A stretch of 64,000 nucleotides of DNA. It comes from Vitis vinifera. Its lineage: Eukaryota > Streptophyta > Magnoliopsida > Vitales > Vitaceae. Made by a program: the position numbers and the translations under genes. A model generated the notes under the pieces. That model did not search any database and was not told where the DNA came from. It saw only the letters and a program-made list of their open reading frames with translations. The stretch's first letter is position 1. Each line of letters starts with the position of its first letter. Below are positions 23,336 to 36,069 of the stretch, in pieces. The DNA lies in the NCBI RefSeq assembly GCF_030704535.1, contig NC_081815.1, forward strand, positions 17,655,001-17,719,000, in the 5' to 3' direction.

Positions 23336-23456
23336 ATAAAATCCAATTATGATATTTTTCATGAAATCAATATTTTTATTGATAACCTAGTCCATTACCC
23401 ATGACGGTGGCAAAAATGAATTGGAGGTCTCCAAGGAATGATGACATTATTTTCTT
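22906..23456. other. AT-rich intergenic DNA
   Basis: Contains a (TA)n microsatellite at 23306-23333. Nothing else recognised. Confidence 0.45.
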
Positions 23457-24167
23457 CAATATTTTCAAAACCGGACCAGTCATTGAACTGAAAAAATTAG
23501 CGGTTCATGGTTCATTGGTCGAATCAATGACGTCGTAAATATATATTTTATTATTTTATATATTATTAAAAATTAATAAATTAATAAATTATATCTATCA
23601 ATAAGCTGGTAACCCAAGCCATTATTTGATTTCACGTTAGGGATTTACCCCAATTAATGATGTCCAGCAACAAATAACATAACAATTTAAATGAAAGAAT
23701 GAAAGAAAGCTTGCCCAGTCGGGAGGGGGGTACCAGCCACGAGGGTGGGGGAGGGGGGGGGGGGGGGGCAAGGAGGTTTCCAATGCCGACAAGAGCTGTT
23801 TGGGTGTCACTGGCCACTACGCGTCGGTGGCGGGCAAAATGGCAGGTCGACAACTATTGCGAGGGGAGGAGGAAGGGTTTGGAGTTGCAGGCTTGTAGTT
23901 ATATACACTCCAAAACGACGTTGTTTTGATGCCATAAGCATCTAAATGATGTTGTTTTGATTCTATTTAAAAAAAAAAATCAATTCAATTGAACCGGCCG
24001 ATTCGAAGGGAACTGACAGGTTCGGAGGGAACCGACAGGTTTGTCTGGTTCACTGGTTGGACCACCGATTCAAGCGGTCCAACCCTGGTTCAATTCAAAT
24101 CCGGTCCAATTGATCATACTAGACTGGAACCGTGACCGACCAATCCGATCCAATTTTTAAAACATTG
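23457..24167. mobile_element. hAT-like non-autonomous element, copy 2 (711 bp), inverted
   Basis: Begins CAATATTTTCAAAACCGGAC and ends CCAATTTTTAAAACATTG, the same two termini as the element at 13388 in opposite orientation. The 8-bp duplication ATTTTCTT is perfect (23449-23456 and 24168-24175). Contains a G-run (about 23750-23768) inside a purine-rich block, the counterpart of the C-rich block of copy 1. Confidence 0.9.
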
Positions 24168-24374
24168 ATTTTCTTCATTAATTGGAATCAGTTTTCTAAT
24201 GCTTTGTTATGCACATCAAATATAAGTTATAAAATAGATTTAGTTTAGATTCTATCTTCAATTAAATTGGGTTCAAACGAAAGTTTCAACAAAGCACAAC
24301 CAAGTTATTAAAATTTGATGAGTTATGCACATTAATTCAAGGATCAAGTTGAATTACATGTGATCAATCTATGA

Positions 24375-24597
24375 GGTTATGTTTGGCTCCTCAAAAATTT
24401 GAGAGAAAATATGATGGAAATAAAATGAAGAAAAAAAGTGAAAGAAAAGAAAAAATAAAAAATAAAAATAAAACAACAAATAAATTATTTTTATATGCTA
24501 CTGCAAACTTATTTAACTTATTTACCTTTTTAATATAAAGATTAAATAATTTGAAAATATATACATTTTTAATTAATTTTAATTATAGTTTATTGTA
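24375..24597. mobile_element. MITE, Harbinger-type family 1, right-truncated
   Basis: Starts GGTTATGTTTGGCTCC and follows the family core, but the right inverted terminus is missing. Confidence 0.6.
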
Positions 24598-25707
24598 TCA
24601 AAAGAATTTATTACAAAATTTCAATTTGAGGACAAAAATTATTTTTACTTGCTTTTACTATAAAATAATGAATTTTTACAATTTTATTTACAAAAATATT
24701 CATTTTCATTTTCATTTAAAAGGGTGATTTTTATAAATTATTTAAAATGACATAACTTTATTTGCAAAAGAAATTTTAATTAAAAAGAAAAACAAATATT
24801 TAAATTCTCTATTTCTGAAAAACACTTTTAATCCCATTTTAATTAAGGAAAAAGAATTCATTTGAAAAAAAATATTTTTAAACAATTTTACTAAAATTTA
24901 ATTTTTGGAACAACTTTATTTACAAAACAATTTTTGGACAGTTTTTATTAAACAAAGAAATTTTTTAACAATGTCATTAAAAACAATTTTTTTGAATTTT
25001 TCTAAGTGCATTTTCTGAATTTTTATAAATAATAAAAAAAACTTTCTTTTATTAAAAATAATATTTTAACATTGTTGTTTTATTAAAACACATTTACTGA
25101 CTTCGTCCTCTCATTTAAAAAAAAAAATTCTAGTTTTTTCGATGTTCAATTCTGCAAACAAATATTTACAAAAACTAATAAAAAGAAAACCAAATAAAAG
25201 TGGAAAATAAAATATGTACCCAAATAAACTTACAATAAGTTTCATGTGTCATCAATTCGTACTCAGCCAACAAGATTGTAGAGTGGGTTCATGCAAAAAC
25301 AAGAATAGCATAGATGTAAATATCTAGAGATGTATAAAATCTCAAACAAATATTCAAACCCAAATTCCAATTTCAAATTAATCCCATAAATTTCGTTAAT
25401 TAAAATGAGTCCAAATTATTATAAGTCTTAACCTAGAACATCCAAATTAATAACCAAAAATACAAACACAATCAACCAAACCTAAAATGAGATAAATTAA
25501 AATAAATTCTACTAGACCTAAATTTAATATTTCATAATATAAGCCTAGTTTAATATACACCACAATTGTCTCATGTCCAAATTAAACAATTCAAATTGGC
25601 CAAGCCCATAACAAATATTCAAATAATCCAACAAATCTCATCCACATTATGGACCCCAAAATTCACATCAATTAACAAACCCACATAAAAAAAAAAAAAA
25701 TACATGG
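24598..25707. other. AT-rich DNA beside the Tat element
   Basis: Runs of A and T broken by TTTTA-type motifs, similar in texture to the solo LTR at 58154-60119, so a decayed LTR fragment is possible but unproven. Ends in a poly-A run directly before the Tat LTR. Confidence 0.35.
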
Positions 25708-28700
25708 TGTAGACCCCTCTTTCTAGAGCCGGGGACCTTTAGTTTTTTTTTATGACATTGGAAGGGGGCCTCCTCATCACCAGCAGCTGGCAGCACCCTA
25801 GGCAGCACCCTAGGCAAGTGGGGGGACCCCTTTCGGCATGAAAGCAGCTACGAGAGATGGGATGTGCAGCAAGTCAAGATGGCAGGGGCCATGCTGCTGA
25901 TTGGAGGGCCATGCTGCTGATGCGAGGAACAGTAGGGCAAGTAGTGGCTTGCCAAAGAAGATAGGAACAGGGGGGAGAAGGAAAAAGGAGAGCCGGGGGA
26001 GAGAAAAAAAAAAGGAAAAAGAAGGAAAAAAGGAGGGAGGAGAAAAACACGCTGGGAAACACCTTGCAGGAGGGCGATACAGGCATTCTTCCTGCTAGCT
26101 GAGGATCTTTTTTGTGTTCATCACATTCTATTATGCTTTCTAGCTAGCATGAGATGCTATCTCAGTTCTTAGAGGCGAGTAGCTAAGATGCTTACTTTTT
26201 TTTAGTATCTAATTTTGCTCACTCATATTCTGCATCTGATTTTCTGACTTATCCTTTAGACTCTGTTCTGCGTTTTTTTTTTCTTTTTTTTGTGAGTTGT
26301 TAGTCATGCCCATTTGGTTTTCTCTTAGAAATCTGTTTGAAATACATTTTGACACACCTCCTGCATGTGAGCCCATGGATCGTTATATGAAATGATGCGT
26401 GTGAAGGGTCATTTTGTGTCTATTGCTTGTGCTCTGTTTTTGTTGTTCTCCCTTTGTCATTGGTGCTCGGCCATAGAGGGGATCAGACTTTCCATCTCAG
26501 CTTGAAGGAGTAAGAGGACCCAGGAGATATGCTCCCTGTCTGTGGGTACTAGAAAGGCCATGGCTACGCTCCACTCATTTCATCTGTAAATGAGACATCT
26601 AGCTTGTTTTGTACTGGTGACTCAAATCTATCCATAGAGGTGGCATTCTTCCGTCAACTAAACTTGAAACCCTTTTAAGAGAGACAAACCATGTCATTAG
26701 CTGGGGATATGAAGACAAGACTGATTGGGCAAGGAGATTGGAGGAGTTCATGGTTCTGTGACAGAAGGTATTCTGACCGTGTTCAAGATGTATGCACGAG
26801 GTTGGATTTCAATGTATGGCCATAATGGGAGGTTCATTACGTCAATGCCATTGCTCACCTCATACCCATGTCAGCCACTTTCTACACCCTCTCACCATCA
26901 TTTCTCTCACTAAACCATACCTCATACCCATTAAATCTTTCACGCCTTTACCCATATTTCCATTACGCCCCTGCCTATCACGTATCCACCATGCCCACGT
27001 CCTCACTCACTCCTCCTTACACCCATATCTCACCTCCCATGTGTGTCATCCCCCTTCTTAGTCACATACCCGTATTCCCACACCACGTACCCCTCATGAA
27101 GAATCCATGAAAGCTTCGGTTGATGACGCTGATGTGGACATTGTGAGACTTTTTGGCACGCTACTTAGCTGCTAAAGTGAATAAACCAAACCAGCCGCAT
27201 GTTGAGCTTATAGAAGTTGTGATGAGGTCAGAGAAAATGCTCACACCCAGCCTGAACAAACCCACTTCGGATGCCGTCATTGAGACCTCCGATAATGAAG
27301 CGTTTGAGTCCCAACCCATCTAAGGCGGTGATGAGTTTGAATGATTTAGCTTATGTCCATGATGTTATGTAAATATCGGAGGTCTTTGATGATTGATCAA
27401 GTGATGATTGTTTGCTCGCTTTGCTGGGAAACTACCATAAGTCCCAGAGTGATGAATGTTCGCTGGGTAACACGTTGCATGGCCATTTTGGCATGCAAGC
27501 TGCCAACACCACTCACCATTTTATCTATCTATTTATTTATTCCACCACTCACCACTTTATTTATCTATTTATTTATTCCTTTATGTTTTAATATTAAAGT
27601 TCAATTCTCCATAATTCCTATTTCCTAATTCAATTTATAATTTCCAAGATTCCATTGTTTTCATTCATTTATTTAATCTTTATTATTTCCAACATTACTA
27701 TTATTTTATTTATTTATCTATTTTCCAAATTCCGTTTTTTTTTTTAAAAAAAAAAACAATATTTTTTAAAACAATTCCGTTTTCCAAATTTAATTTTCAT
27801 CCCATCCTTAAACTAATTTTTCGGGTTTTCACTTTTCGAAATTCGATTTTTCGGCGTTTCGTCCTTAAATAATTCTTCAATTTTTCAATTCCCAAGTTCA
27901 CTTCCCAATTTTCACAATTATTTACCTAATCATTATTATTATTATTCCATTTGTTTACCTATTCACTTATTCATTTATTTAAAATATCATTTCTAAATAA
28001 CTCTTCAAATTTTCAATTTCAAAAATTCCACTATTCACATTTAGCTGTTTAATGATTATTTTCGTTATTATTATTATCCCGTTCATTTATTTATTCACTT
28101 ATTCATATATTTAAAATCTCATCTCCAAATAATTTCTCAAAATTTCAATTTCTAAATTCAATCTCCAATCTCTAAAATTCTATTTTTTGCAATTATTTAT
28201 CGAATCTCTATTATTTCATCATTATTATATTTGTTAAAATTCCGTCTTTAAATAATTCTTCAAAATTCCGATTCTCAAATTTAGTTCTCTGAAATTCCAA
28301 TTCCTTTCAAATTTAATTTCTAAAATTCTCATTCTTATATTTAATTTCTAAAATTCTCATTCTTATATTTAATTTCTAAAAATCGAATTTTCAAGTAATC
28401 TCTAAGACTCCGATTTTCAAAATGAATTTCAAAAATCCAGTTTTCCTTCGAACAATTTTAATTTCTGTTTGGTAATGCATGTGATATATTTCGTGCTCTA
28501 TATTGTGCACTGACTCTGTTTTTATGATAGCGCATCGCTCGTTCGTGGCTCAGGTATGCATCAATTCCTATTCTGGTCATTCTCTATGCATGTTCTGATT
28601 CCCATATGTACATAATCAACTCGAGTATTCATTGATTCACTCATCAATTGCCACATCAGCTTCATTTTATTAGTAGAGACCCGACTTTAGGGACTTAGAG

Positions 28701-28968
28701 GGGTGCTACGGTCTTCACCGTACCTTTCCGATAAGTAACCTGACCCCCGAGCCCGATCCGGTTTTTCGTAGATCACCTTTTCCAAAACCAAGAGTCGCAC
28801 TTAGGGTTTTCTTTCTTATTTTGTTTACCCTTTTTTTTTTTACATAAATAAAACAAAAATAAGTGGCGACTCCAAGTCATTTTTCTTAATCAATAAAAAT
28901 CATTTTTCAAATTAAAATCGAGCTCGCCATCGAGTGGGAAACGCATGAGCCGAAATGCGGGGTCCACA
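25708..28968 (+). repeat. 5' LTR of the Tat element (3261 bp)
   Basis: Begins TGTAGACCCC and ends GGGGTCCACA, near-perfect inverted termini, three bases before the primer binding site. The first 1673 bp align with 42770-44436. A 12-bp unit GCAGCACCCTAG is tandemly doubled at 25790-25813 but single in the 3' LTR. The middle (about 27520-28450) is very AT-rich; the last 300 bp are GC-richer. Confidence 0.93.
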
Positions 28969-28971
28969 AAA

Positions 28972-28990
28972 TGGCGACTCCACTGGGGAT
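28972..28990 (+). other. Primer binding site of the Tat element
   Basis: TGGCGACTCCACTGGGGAT follows the LTR end after AAA. TGGCGACT is the complement of a tRNA 3' end AGTCGCCA, most likely tRNA-Arg as known for Ogre elements; the tRNA identity is inferred. Confidence 0.8.
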
Positions 28991-30328
28991 TTTTTTTTTA
29001 GAGGGTCAAGCTTGAACTTAGAGTGAAGCAAACGTGGCATTTGATTGGACGATCAGGGGATGCTCATCTCTTGATTGTACATTGAGGATTTCTTGATGCA
29101 TGCTTAGATGTCGTATTCATTTGAGATTTTGACATGCTGGATTATTGATGATTGATCTTATTGCATTGCTTAGCGTATTGATTCTGATTTTGGCATGATT
29201 GTTCTGATCACTTCACATGCATACACTCACCATTGTATATCACTCAGCTTGACATGTTGATTCTCTGACTTGTATACTATTTTGATCATCTTTGAGTATG
29301 ATGTTTATATCACTATTCGTCTTGATTGTCGTATTCTCGCTTATCTTGTGTGTACATGAGTGATATATCCTGCTCTGTCTGACTGTATGATGCATGACTG
29401 CCCTCCCTCTGCATGATTGCATGTCGTCTGTCTATGTGGGTCTCACTTCTATCCCCCTACCTCCAACTCTCTTGGTTTCGGTCATTCCTTTCATCTCGGT
29501 TCTCACTATTGCAAGTGTGAGACCTTCTGTGTGCTTGCTCCCTGACCGAGCCAGAGATTAGGAGTAGGGTCTAGCGACGGTCTATATCGATGTACGGGAG
29601 CATTCTGGAGGAGGGCGACACTTTGATGTCGATTGGAGTCCGATCATTGAGGACCTGTATAGCCCCAAGCTAGGTTTCATGGATAGTTGTGCGACCAGTG
29701 TGTTTCCTCTTCTGCTCTAGATTCTTAGGTTTTTTCGGATGCACCCACACCATTCACTGTGCACTTTAGTTGACCATTGAGCATTGAGAGTTTGAGAGGT
29801 TTCACCATAGGAAACCCCCTGGGATGTCGAGGTAGTGCATGTGTGGAGGTGATGACCACCTTGCATGGAAGCACCCCGTCTCTTTTTGAGGCGTGCAGAT
29901 GGTTGCGTACCGCCGGAGGGTATGATCGCTTCTGCTAGGGATCTTTTAAAGTCCACCCATATCCATTTAAAGCCACCTTCACCTTGTAGGTTGAGTCGTA
30001 GATCCTCCGATTAGGACTCCCTCCCTACACGCGGGTGCATCCGTAGGCCTTCAGAGTCGGTTCAGTAGTGACAGGTTTGGTTACCTTCGCAGTAGTCTCT
30101 TATATATCTGCTCAGGATTGGATATCAGTTTGGTTGCTTCCGGGCTACCTTTCGACACATTTGATAGACATTCTTTGTGAAGTTTCCCTTACCCCGCACC
30201 TTATCTAGTATTTCCACTATTGCAGGAGTACCGATACGTTCAGTCTGGGTTTGACTTCTTGGATTATAGTTGGGGGTAGATTGATCAGGGGATCGGACCA
30301 GTTAGACCAGAGATCAGATCAGAGGGAT
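28991..30328 (+). other. Untranslated leader of the Tat element
   Basis: No long plus-strand reading frame. Minus-strand open stretches (29240-29422, 29717-29956) lack recognisable domains. Probably packaging and leader sequence. Confidence 0.5.
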
Positions 30329-31750
30329 ATGGATTCACAGATAGTTACCGTCGATCAATTCGCTGAGGCCATGGCTTCGATTCAGGAGGCTATAGCTAGT
30401 CTTGGCCGGAGGATAGATGGGCAGCAGGCCCAGCAGGTCCCGCCCTCGGATGGTGCCCAGTATGACCATACAGTGCCACCACCCCCTCCACCCAGTCAGT
30501 CAGCACCACAGGCCATGTCGTTCACCCTACATAGCCAGACCGAGGTTGCTCCGCCTCCCGTCACCGTGCCTACCCCGACCTTAGAGGACCCGCATGCTCG
30601 CATGGATAGGCTTGAGTAGGGGTTGAGGCAGTTGAGGACTTTGGACAGAGCCATTACTTGGGAGGATTTTGATGGAGCACCAGTAGCCAATTTACCGGCC
30701 AAGTTCAGGATGCCAGAGATCGAGCGATACATGGGGATTGGGTGCCCCCGCATCCATTTGAGGCTTTACAGTACGATCATGAGGGCTCATGGATTGGACG
30801 GGGCTTAGATGATTATGCTTTTCCCCATGTCTTTGGGTGGCGCTGCACAGCGTTGGTTTTCTTCTTTGGATGTATCACGTCGTCGGACTTGGGATGATCT
30901 GGCCTAAGAGTTCTTGAGACAGTATGCATTTAATACTGTCGCTGACGTATCGAGGAGAGAGCTAGAGGCTCTTAGGCAGAGATCGGACGAGTCAGTTTCT
31001 TTGTTCATCTCTCGCTGGCGCGGGAAGATTGCAAAGATTATTGACAGACCTTCAGAGCGAGATCAGATACAGATGGTCTTGAGGAGTTTACAGCCCAGGA
31101 TCGCTAGGCATGTGGTCGGGGTACTGTTCGCAGATTTTGGGTCATTGGTTATGGCTTTGTACGATGTCGAGGACGGCATCTCGAGAGGATTATGGATAGA
31201 TTCTTCCCCTAGTGATGTTAAGGGGAAGAAACCATTCGTAGGACAGAGGTCGACAGACGTTAGTGCTATCAGTTCATCCAGTCAGAGGCCTCCTAGGCGC
31301 CATCAGCCGATCCCACAGTTTCCCGAGCCTCATTCGTCCTATGCATCTCATCAGTATAGGCCACGGGCACCTTGTCCAGCTTATGATTAGACACATACTC
31401 TGCAGACTTTGGCTTTGCCTTATTATGCCTCCCAGGGCATTGAGAGACCTCCGGTTTCCTACATGGCTACAGGGCAGCCATGCTATGCTGCTCAGTTCAC
31501 TGCGAGACCCGTAGCGCCTTATCCCCGACCCAGAGCTCAACAGACTTCTGCTCCCTTTGCTTTGAGGGCGCAGAGGCAGTTCTCACAGATAGGCATGCCG
31601 TTGAGCCAGTCTCTTCGGAAGCTTACAGAGGCTGGGTTATTGACTACTCTCACCCTTCGACCACCGCCTCAGCCGATTCCACCTCAGTTCATGATGGATC
31701 TACACTGTGCATACCATCAAGGGCCTGGACACGAGATCGATCGATGCACT
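30329..31750 (+). pseudogene. Tat gag region, with in-frame stops
   Basis: Likely start is the ATG at 30329 (MDSQIVTVDQFAEAMASI). A Pro/Gln-rich N-terminus is followed by the retrotransposon gag helices (RWFSSLD, EFLRQYAFN, LFISRWRGK) at about 30620-31200. A CHHC finger (C at 31706, then H, H, and C ending 31747; reading CAYHQGPGHEIDRC) is the Tat-type zinc knuckle. Stops at 30617, 30806, 30905 and 31388 interrupt it. Confidence 0.85.
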
Positions 31751-32734
31751 GCTTTGAGGCATGCCGTTCAAGATTTGATCGACCAGGGTTTGGTACACTT
31801 GGGTCAGCCGAGTGTGACCACGAACCCGTTACCTGCTCACACCACACATGCAGTCCCTTCACCAGCCGATGACATTCATTTCTTAGAGTTTGATGTGATC
31901 GATGACCACATCCACATGCTGAGTGATGATGATTCAAACCCAGAGCCCATCATGCCAGATGTGATTTATGAGATGAGTGGGGTGACTCTGGGTCCTCGGA
32001 TGCCTGCTCCATTCCGATTAGTCCCCGAGGCGGCGTCCGTGCAGGCTGCCACCGTTGAGCCATTGATTTTGCCACATTACAGTGTCCGGACGCCTTTCAT
32101 CTTGATCCCGGATGTTGAGGGGGTTCAGGCTCCGTACATTGATGATTCTCAGACTCTGGACATTCAGTATGTTCTCCGAGGAGGTAGAGTGATGAGACAA
32201 CCACCTCCAGCCGCTGCCGCTAGACCCTTAGGGGGTACGTCATACCAGGAGGAGGTCAGAGCAGAGGATGACGAGATTTTGAGGCAGTTGCAGAGCACTC
32301 AGGCTCGTATTTCTATCTGGAGCCTTTTAGCGTCCTCCAGTACTCATCGGGATGCACTGACTCGAGCTCTGAGCCAGATCAGAGTTGATACCACGACCAC
32401 TCCTGAGGGACTCATTCATATGATGACGGCTGGCAGAGCCACTTGTATCGTCTTTTCCGATGACTACTTGCCACCAGAGGGTTCTGGCCACACGCGTCCT
32501 CTCTATATATCTGTTGGCTGTTCAGGTCGCCGAGTTCCATCTGTCCTTCTGGACAATGGCTCGGCCCTGAACATATGTCCTCTGGCCACCGCCATCGCTC
32601 TTAGATACGCACCATCTGATTTCGGCCCATCCACTCAGACAGTCCGAGCTTATGACAGCACCCGTAGAGAGGTCATGGGTACACTGGAGATTGAGCTCCT
32701 GATAGGTCCGACCACATTTATCACTGTCTTTTAG
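31751..32734 (+). pseudogene. Tat protease region
   Basis: Follows the gag finger in the same frame. The retropepsin active-site motif LLDNGSALNI has its Asp at 32552-32554, with the flap and second hydrophobic strand (TLEIELLIG) after it. DNG instead of DTG/DSG is usual in this lineage. A TAG at 32732 ends the open stretch; another TAG follows at 32768. An inverted copy of 32521-32710 lies at the broken 3' LTR. Confidence 0.85.
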
Positions 32735-32875
32735 GTTTTGAGGATTCCTACATCCTTTAACCTGCTTTAGGGCCGACCGTGGATTCACCGAGCTGGAGCC
32801 ATTCCTTCTTCACTTCATCAGAAAGTGAAGTTCATCCATGAGGGTCAGGTAGTCATCGTATAGTCGGCAGGAGAC

Positions 32876-33289
32876 ATGTTCATTTCCGTTGAGCCCGTGC
32901 TCCAGATCAACCATAGCGATGACGACTTACTGCTGACCGGGTTCACTTTTGATGAGGTACAGACTCTTGAGCTAGAGGACTTTTGTCGAGACTTTGTAGC
33001 CATGTCCTTCGACCAGCACAGCAGCACGGTGGTACTCGATATTATGAGGAGCATGTCTTATCTTCCCGGTATGGGTTTGGGGCGACGTCAGCACGGGCCT
33101 AGTGAGTTCATGACCTTTCCGGACCGCGATGTACCATTCGGGCTCGGATTCATTCCCACTGAGGCCGACTATCGTCATATGGCGCGGCTGCGCAGGGAGA
33201 GGGTGAGGGCTCGCTTGACTCATACGCCCTTTTATTATCCTGTCCGCCCATACACCATGAGCCTAGCCGATTACTTTGTGAGGGCATAA
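32876..33289 (+). pseudogene. Tat polyprotein segment with a G-patch-like motif
   Basis: A 137-residue open stretch in the gag-pol frame between the protease and the linker. Residues 63-74 (33062-33097) read LPGMGLGRRQHG, resembling the Gly-rich core of a G-patch, an RNA-binding motif that some retroviruses carry just after their protease. The rest is unassigned. A TAG at 32861 precedes it and a TAA at 33287 follows. Confidence 0.6.
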
Positions 33290-33376
33290 GAGCCACATGC
33301 ACCATCTGATGGGATCATCAGAGGACTCAGCACCACTCAGGAGGCCGAGCTTCAGCGCCTCGTCCAGTAGTTACAG

Positions 33377-34138
33377 TTGAGTGATAGAGCCCCTGGCCCT
33401 TCGGCTTCTGTGTTGATTGCTCCTCCCTCCCCAGATCGCACGAGCCTTATGACGCTTTGCTTCCCGGATGAGATCGATGATCATGGGACTTTTTCCGAGA
33501 TTGGAGACGTAGTGGATGGAGTCGTGTCGCGTGACGAGTACGTTGATGAGATGCTCGCGATGAGTTTGAGCCAGACCGAGGAAATAGCCCCGCCGGAGCT
33601 CGCTTCACCATTTGATCTCTTCGGGGTGTTCGTCCTCGAGATCGCCGAGGAGATCCAGGTTGCCCCCACTCCAGAGGTCGTCGAGGATGTTATAGTTGCT
33701 GTTGATTTGTTTGATGGCCCTATTGGCCTAGTTGAGGGAGCGTCCGACCTTGTGGACCCACCTATTCCCTTTGATGTTTTATCGGGATTTGTCTCCCATC
33801 ATGACTATGTTTCTGACTTTTCATTTATGGATCTGAGCACCTTTGAGTATTTGCCTGTCTCTCATGTTATTGATTTATCTGCACCATCTTCACCCACATC
33901 ACAGATTTTTGACATTGATGATGAGATTGCACAGCATGATTTAGATGATGACTCATCTCCCGATTTCGATTCAGACCCCGTTGATCAGAGAGTTTCACCT
34001 GGTGTAGGGGACACCGAGATTGTTGACTTTGGCACGGCAGATCAGCCTAGGGAGTTGAGGATCGGATCGGATTTGTTTGCAGGTGAGAGGGATAGCCTCA
34101 TCCAGCTACTCAAATCCTACTTAGACGTTTTCGCATGA
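33377..34138 (+). pseudogene. Acidic linker between protease and reverse transcriptase
   Basis: A 253-residue stretch very rich in Asp and Glu, poor in Lys, with repeated hydrophobic-acidic motifs (about 33440-34000). Its end (ELRIGSDLFAGERDSLIQLL) is the usual lead-in to a Tat RT. No enzymatic motif seen. It ends at a TGA at 34136. Confidence 0.6.
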
Positions 34139-34150
34139 TCCTATGAGGAT

Positions 34151-35500
34151 ATGCCAGGCCTTGATCCATCTATCGTCCAGCATCGTTTGCCACTTCTGCC
34201 CCATGCCAGACCGGTTAAGCAGAAGTTGAGACGATTGTACCCTCGTTGGAGTTTGCAGGTGAAAGAGGAGATCCAGAAGCAGCTCAGTGTAGGATTCTTA
34301 TCAGTGGTCGAGTACCCAGAGTGGCTGGCCAATGTCGTCCCTGTTCCCAAGAAGGACGGCAAGGTGAGAGTCTGTGTTGATTTCCGAAATCTCAACAAGG
34401 CCAGTCCTAAGGATGATTTTCCTTTTCCACACATCGACATGCTAGTTGACAGTACAGCAGGTCATTCGATGTTGTCCTTTATGGACGGATTTTCCGGGTA
34501 CAGTCAGATCTTGATGGCTCCAGAGGACATGGAGAAGACGTCCTTCATTACCGAGTGGGGTACTTATTGCTATAGAGTCATGTCATTCGGATTGAAGAAC
34601 GCAGGAGCCACATATCAGAGAGCGGCGACCACACTCTTCCATGACATGATGCATCGGGATGTCGAGGTTTATGTAGACGACATGATAGTGAAATCCCGAG
34701 ATAGATCAGATCACTTGGCAGCTCTTGAGAGGTTCTTTGAGAGGATCAGACGTTCAGATTGAGACTGAATCCCAAGAAGTGCACTTTTGGAGTGACTTCT
34801 AGGAAACTCTTGGGATACATGGTCAGTGAGCGAGGCATAGAGGTAGATTCGGACAAGATTAGAGCCATTCTTGACATGCCTGCACCGAAGACAGAGAGAG
34901 AGGTTAGAGGCTTCATGGGCAGACTTCAGTACATCAACAGATTCATTGCCAGATTGACAGACATTTGTGAGCCCATTTTCCGACTCTTGAGGAAGAGTCA
35001 ACCTACTGTTTGGGATTATCAGTGTCAGTGCGCATTTGAGAGGATCAGGGAGTACTTGTTGTCGCCTCCAGTTCTAGCGCCTCCTACACCAGGCCGTCCT
35101 CTACTCCTATACCTATCAGTCTCAGACGTAGCATTAGGATGCATGTTAGCTTAGCTCGATGATTCGGGCAAGGATCGAGCCATCTATTATCTGAGTAAGA
35201 GGATGCTAGACTATGAGATGAGATATGTCATGATTGAGCGCTATTGCTTGGCATTGGTTTGGGCCACTCGCCGATTGAGACATTACATGACCGAGTATTC
35301 CGTGCATTTGATATCCCGTCTAGATCCTCTGAGATATTTGTTTGATAGACCCGCTCTGGTTGGTCGCCTTATGAGATGGCCGGTACTTCTTACTGAGTTT
35401 GACATCCATTATGTCACTCAGAAGTCCATTAGAGGGAGTATTGTCGCAGATCATCTGGCATCATTACCAGTTTCCGATGGCAGAGCCATTGATGATGACT
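34151..35500 (+). pseudogene. Tat reverse transcriptase and first RNase H
   Basis: RT motifs in order: NVVPVPKKDGKVRVCVDFRN (34330-34390), the FPFPHIDMLVD stretch, FMDGFSGYSQI with the first catalytic Asp, SFGLKNAGATYQR, and YVDD at 34670-34681. A one-base shift at about 34750 moves the remainder into another frame. The thumb and a Ty3-type RNase H follow (LLYLSVSDVALGCML, then SKRMLDYEMRY), interrupted by a TAG at 35152. Confidence 0.9.
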
Positions 35501-35529
35501 TCCCAGACGAGGATGTCGCTGCCGTGACT

Positions 35530-35950
35530 AGTCTGTCGGGTTGGCGCATGTACTTTGATGGTACAACTAACCATTCTAGATACGGGATAGGTGTTTTGTT
35601 GATATTCCCTCATGGTGATCACATTCCCAGATCTGTTCGTTTGGCATTCTCGGATCGACATCCTGCCACGAACAACATTATTGAGTATGAGGCTTGTATC
35701 TTGGGATTAGAGACAGCCCTTGAGCTCGGGATTAGACAGATGGAGGTGTTTGGTGACTCCAATCTGGTATTGAGATAGATTCAGGGTGAGTGGAAGACTA
35801 GAGATGTGAAGCTTAAGCCTTATCATGCATATTTGGAGCTACTGGTTGGGAGATTTGATGATTTGAGATATACCCATCTGCCTAGAGCGCAGAACCAGTT
35901 TGCTGATGCTTTAGCTACTTTAGCTTCCATGATCGATATTCCCGTTGACG
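35530..35950 (+). pseudogene. Second, archaeal-type RNase H (aRNH)
   Basis: Reads WRMYFDGTTNHSRYGIG with the catalytic Asp at 35557, then NNIIEYEACILGLE and VFGDSNLV for the Glu and second Asp, then RAQNQFADALATLA with the last Asp. This second RNase H, on top of the one following RT, defines the Tat lineage. A TAG at 35776 lies directly after the SNLVLR motif. Confidence 0.88.
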
Positions 35951-36069
35951 CCACTGTTCGACCTTTGTTGATCGAGTCGAGATCTGCTCCTGCTTACTGT
36001 TGCTTGATCGATGATGCAGAGCCAGATGATGGTTTGCCATGGTATCATGACATATATCACTTTTTGAGA

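Noticed and set aside
23699..23945. Gly-rich frames
   Set aside because: Result from a poly-G run inside the second hAT-like element.
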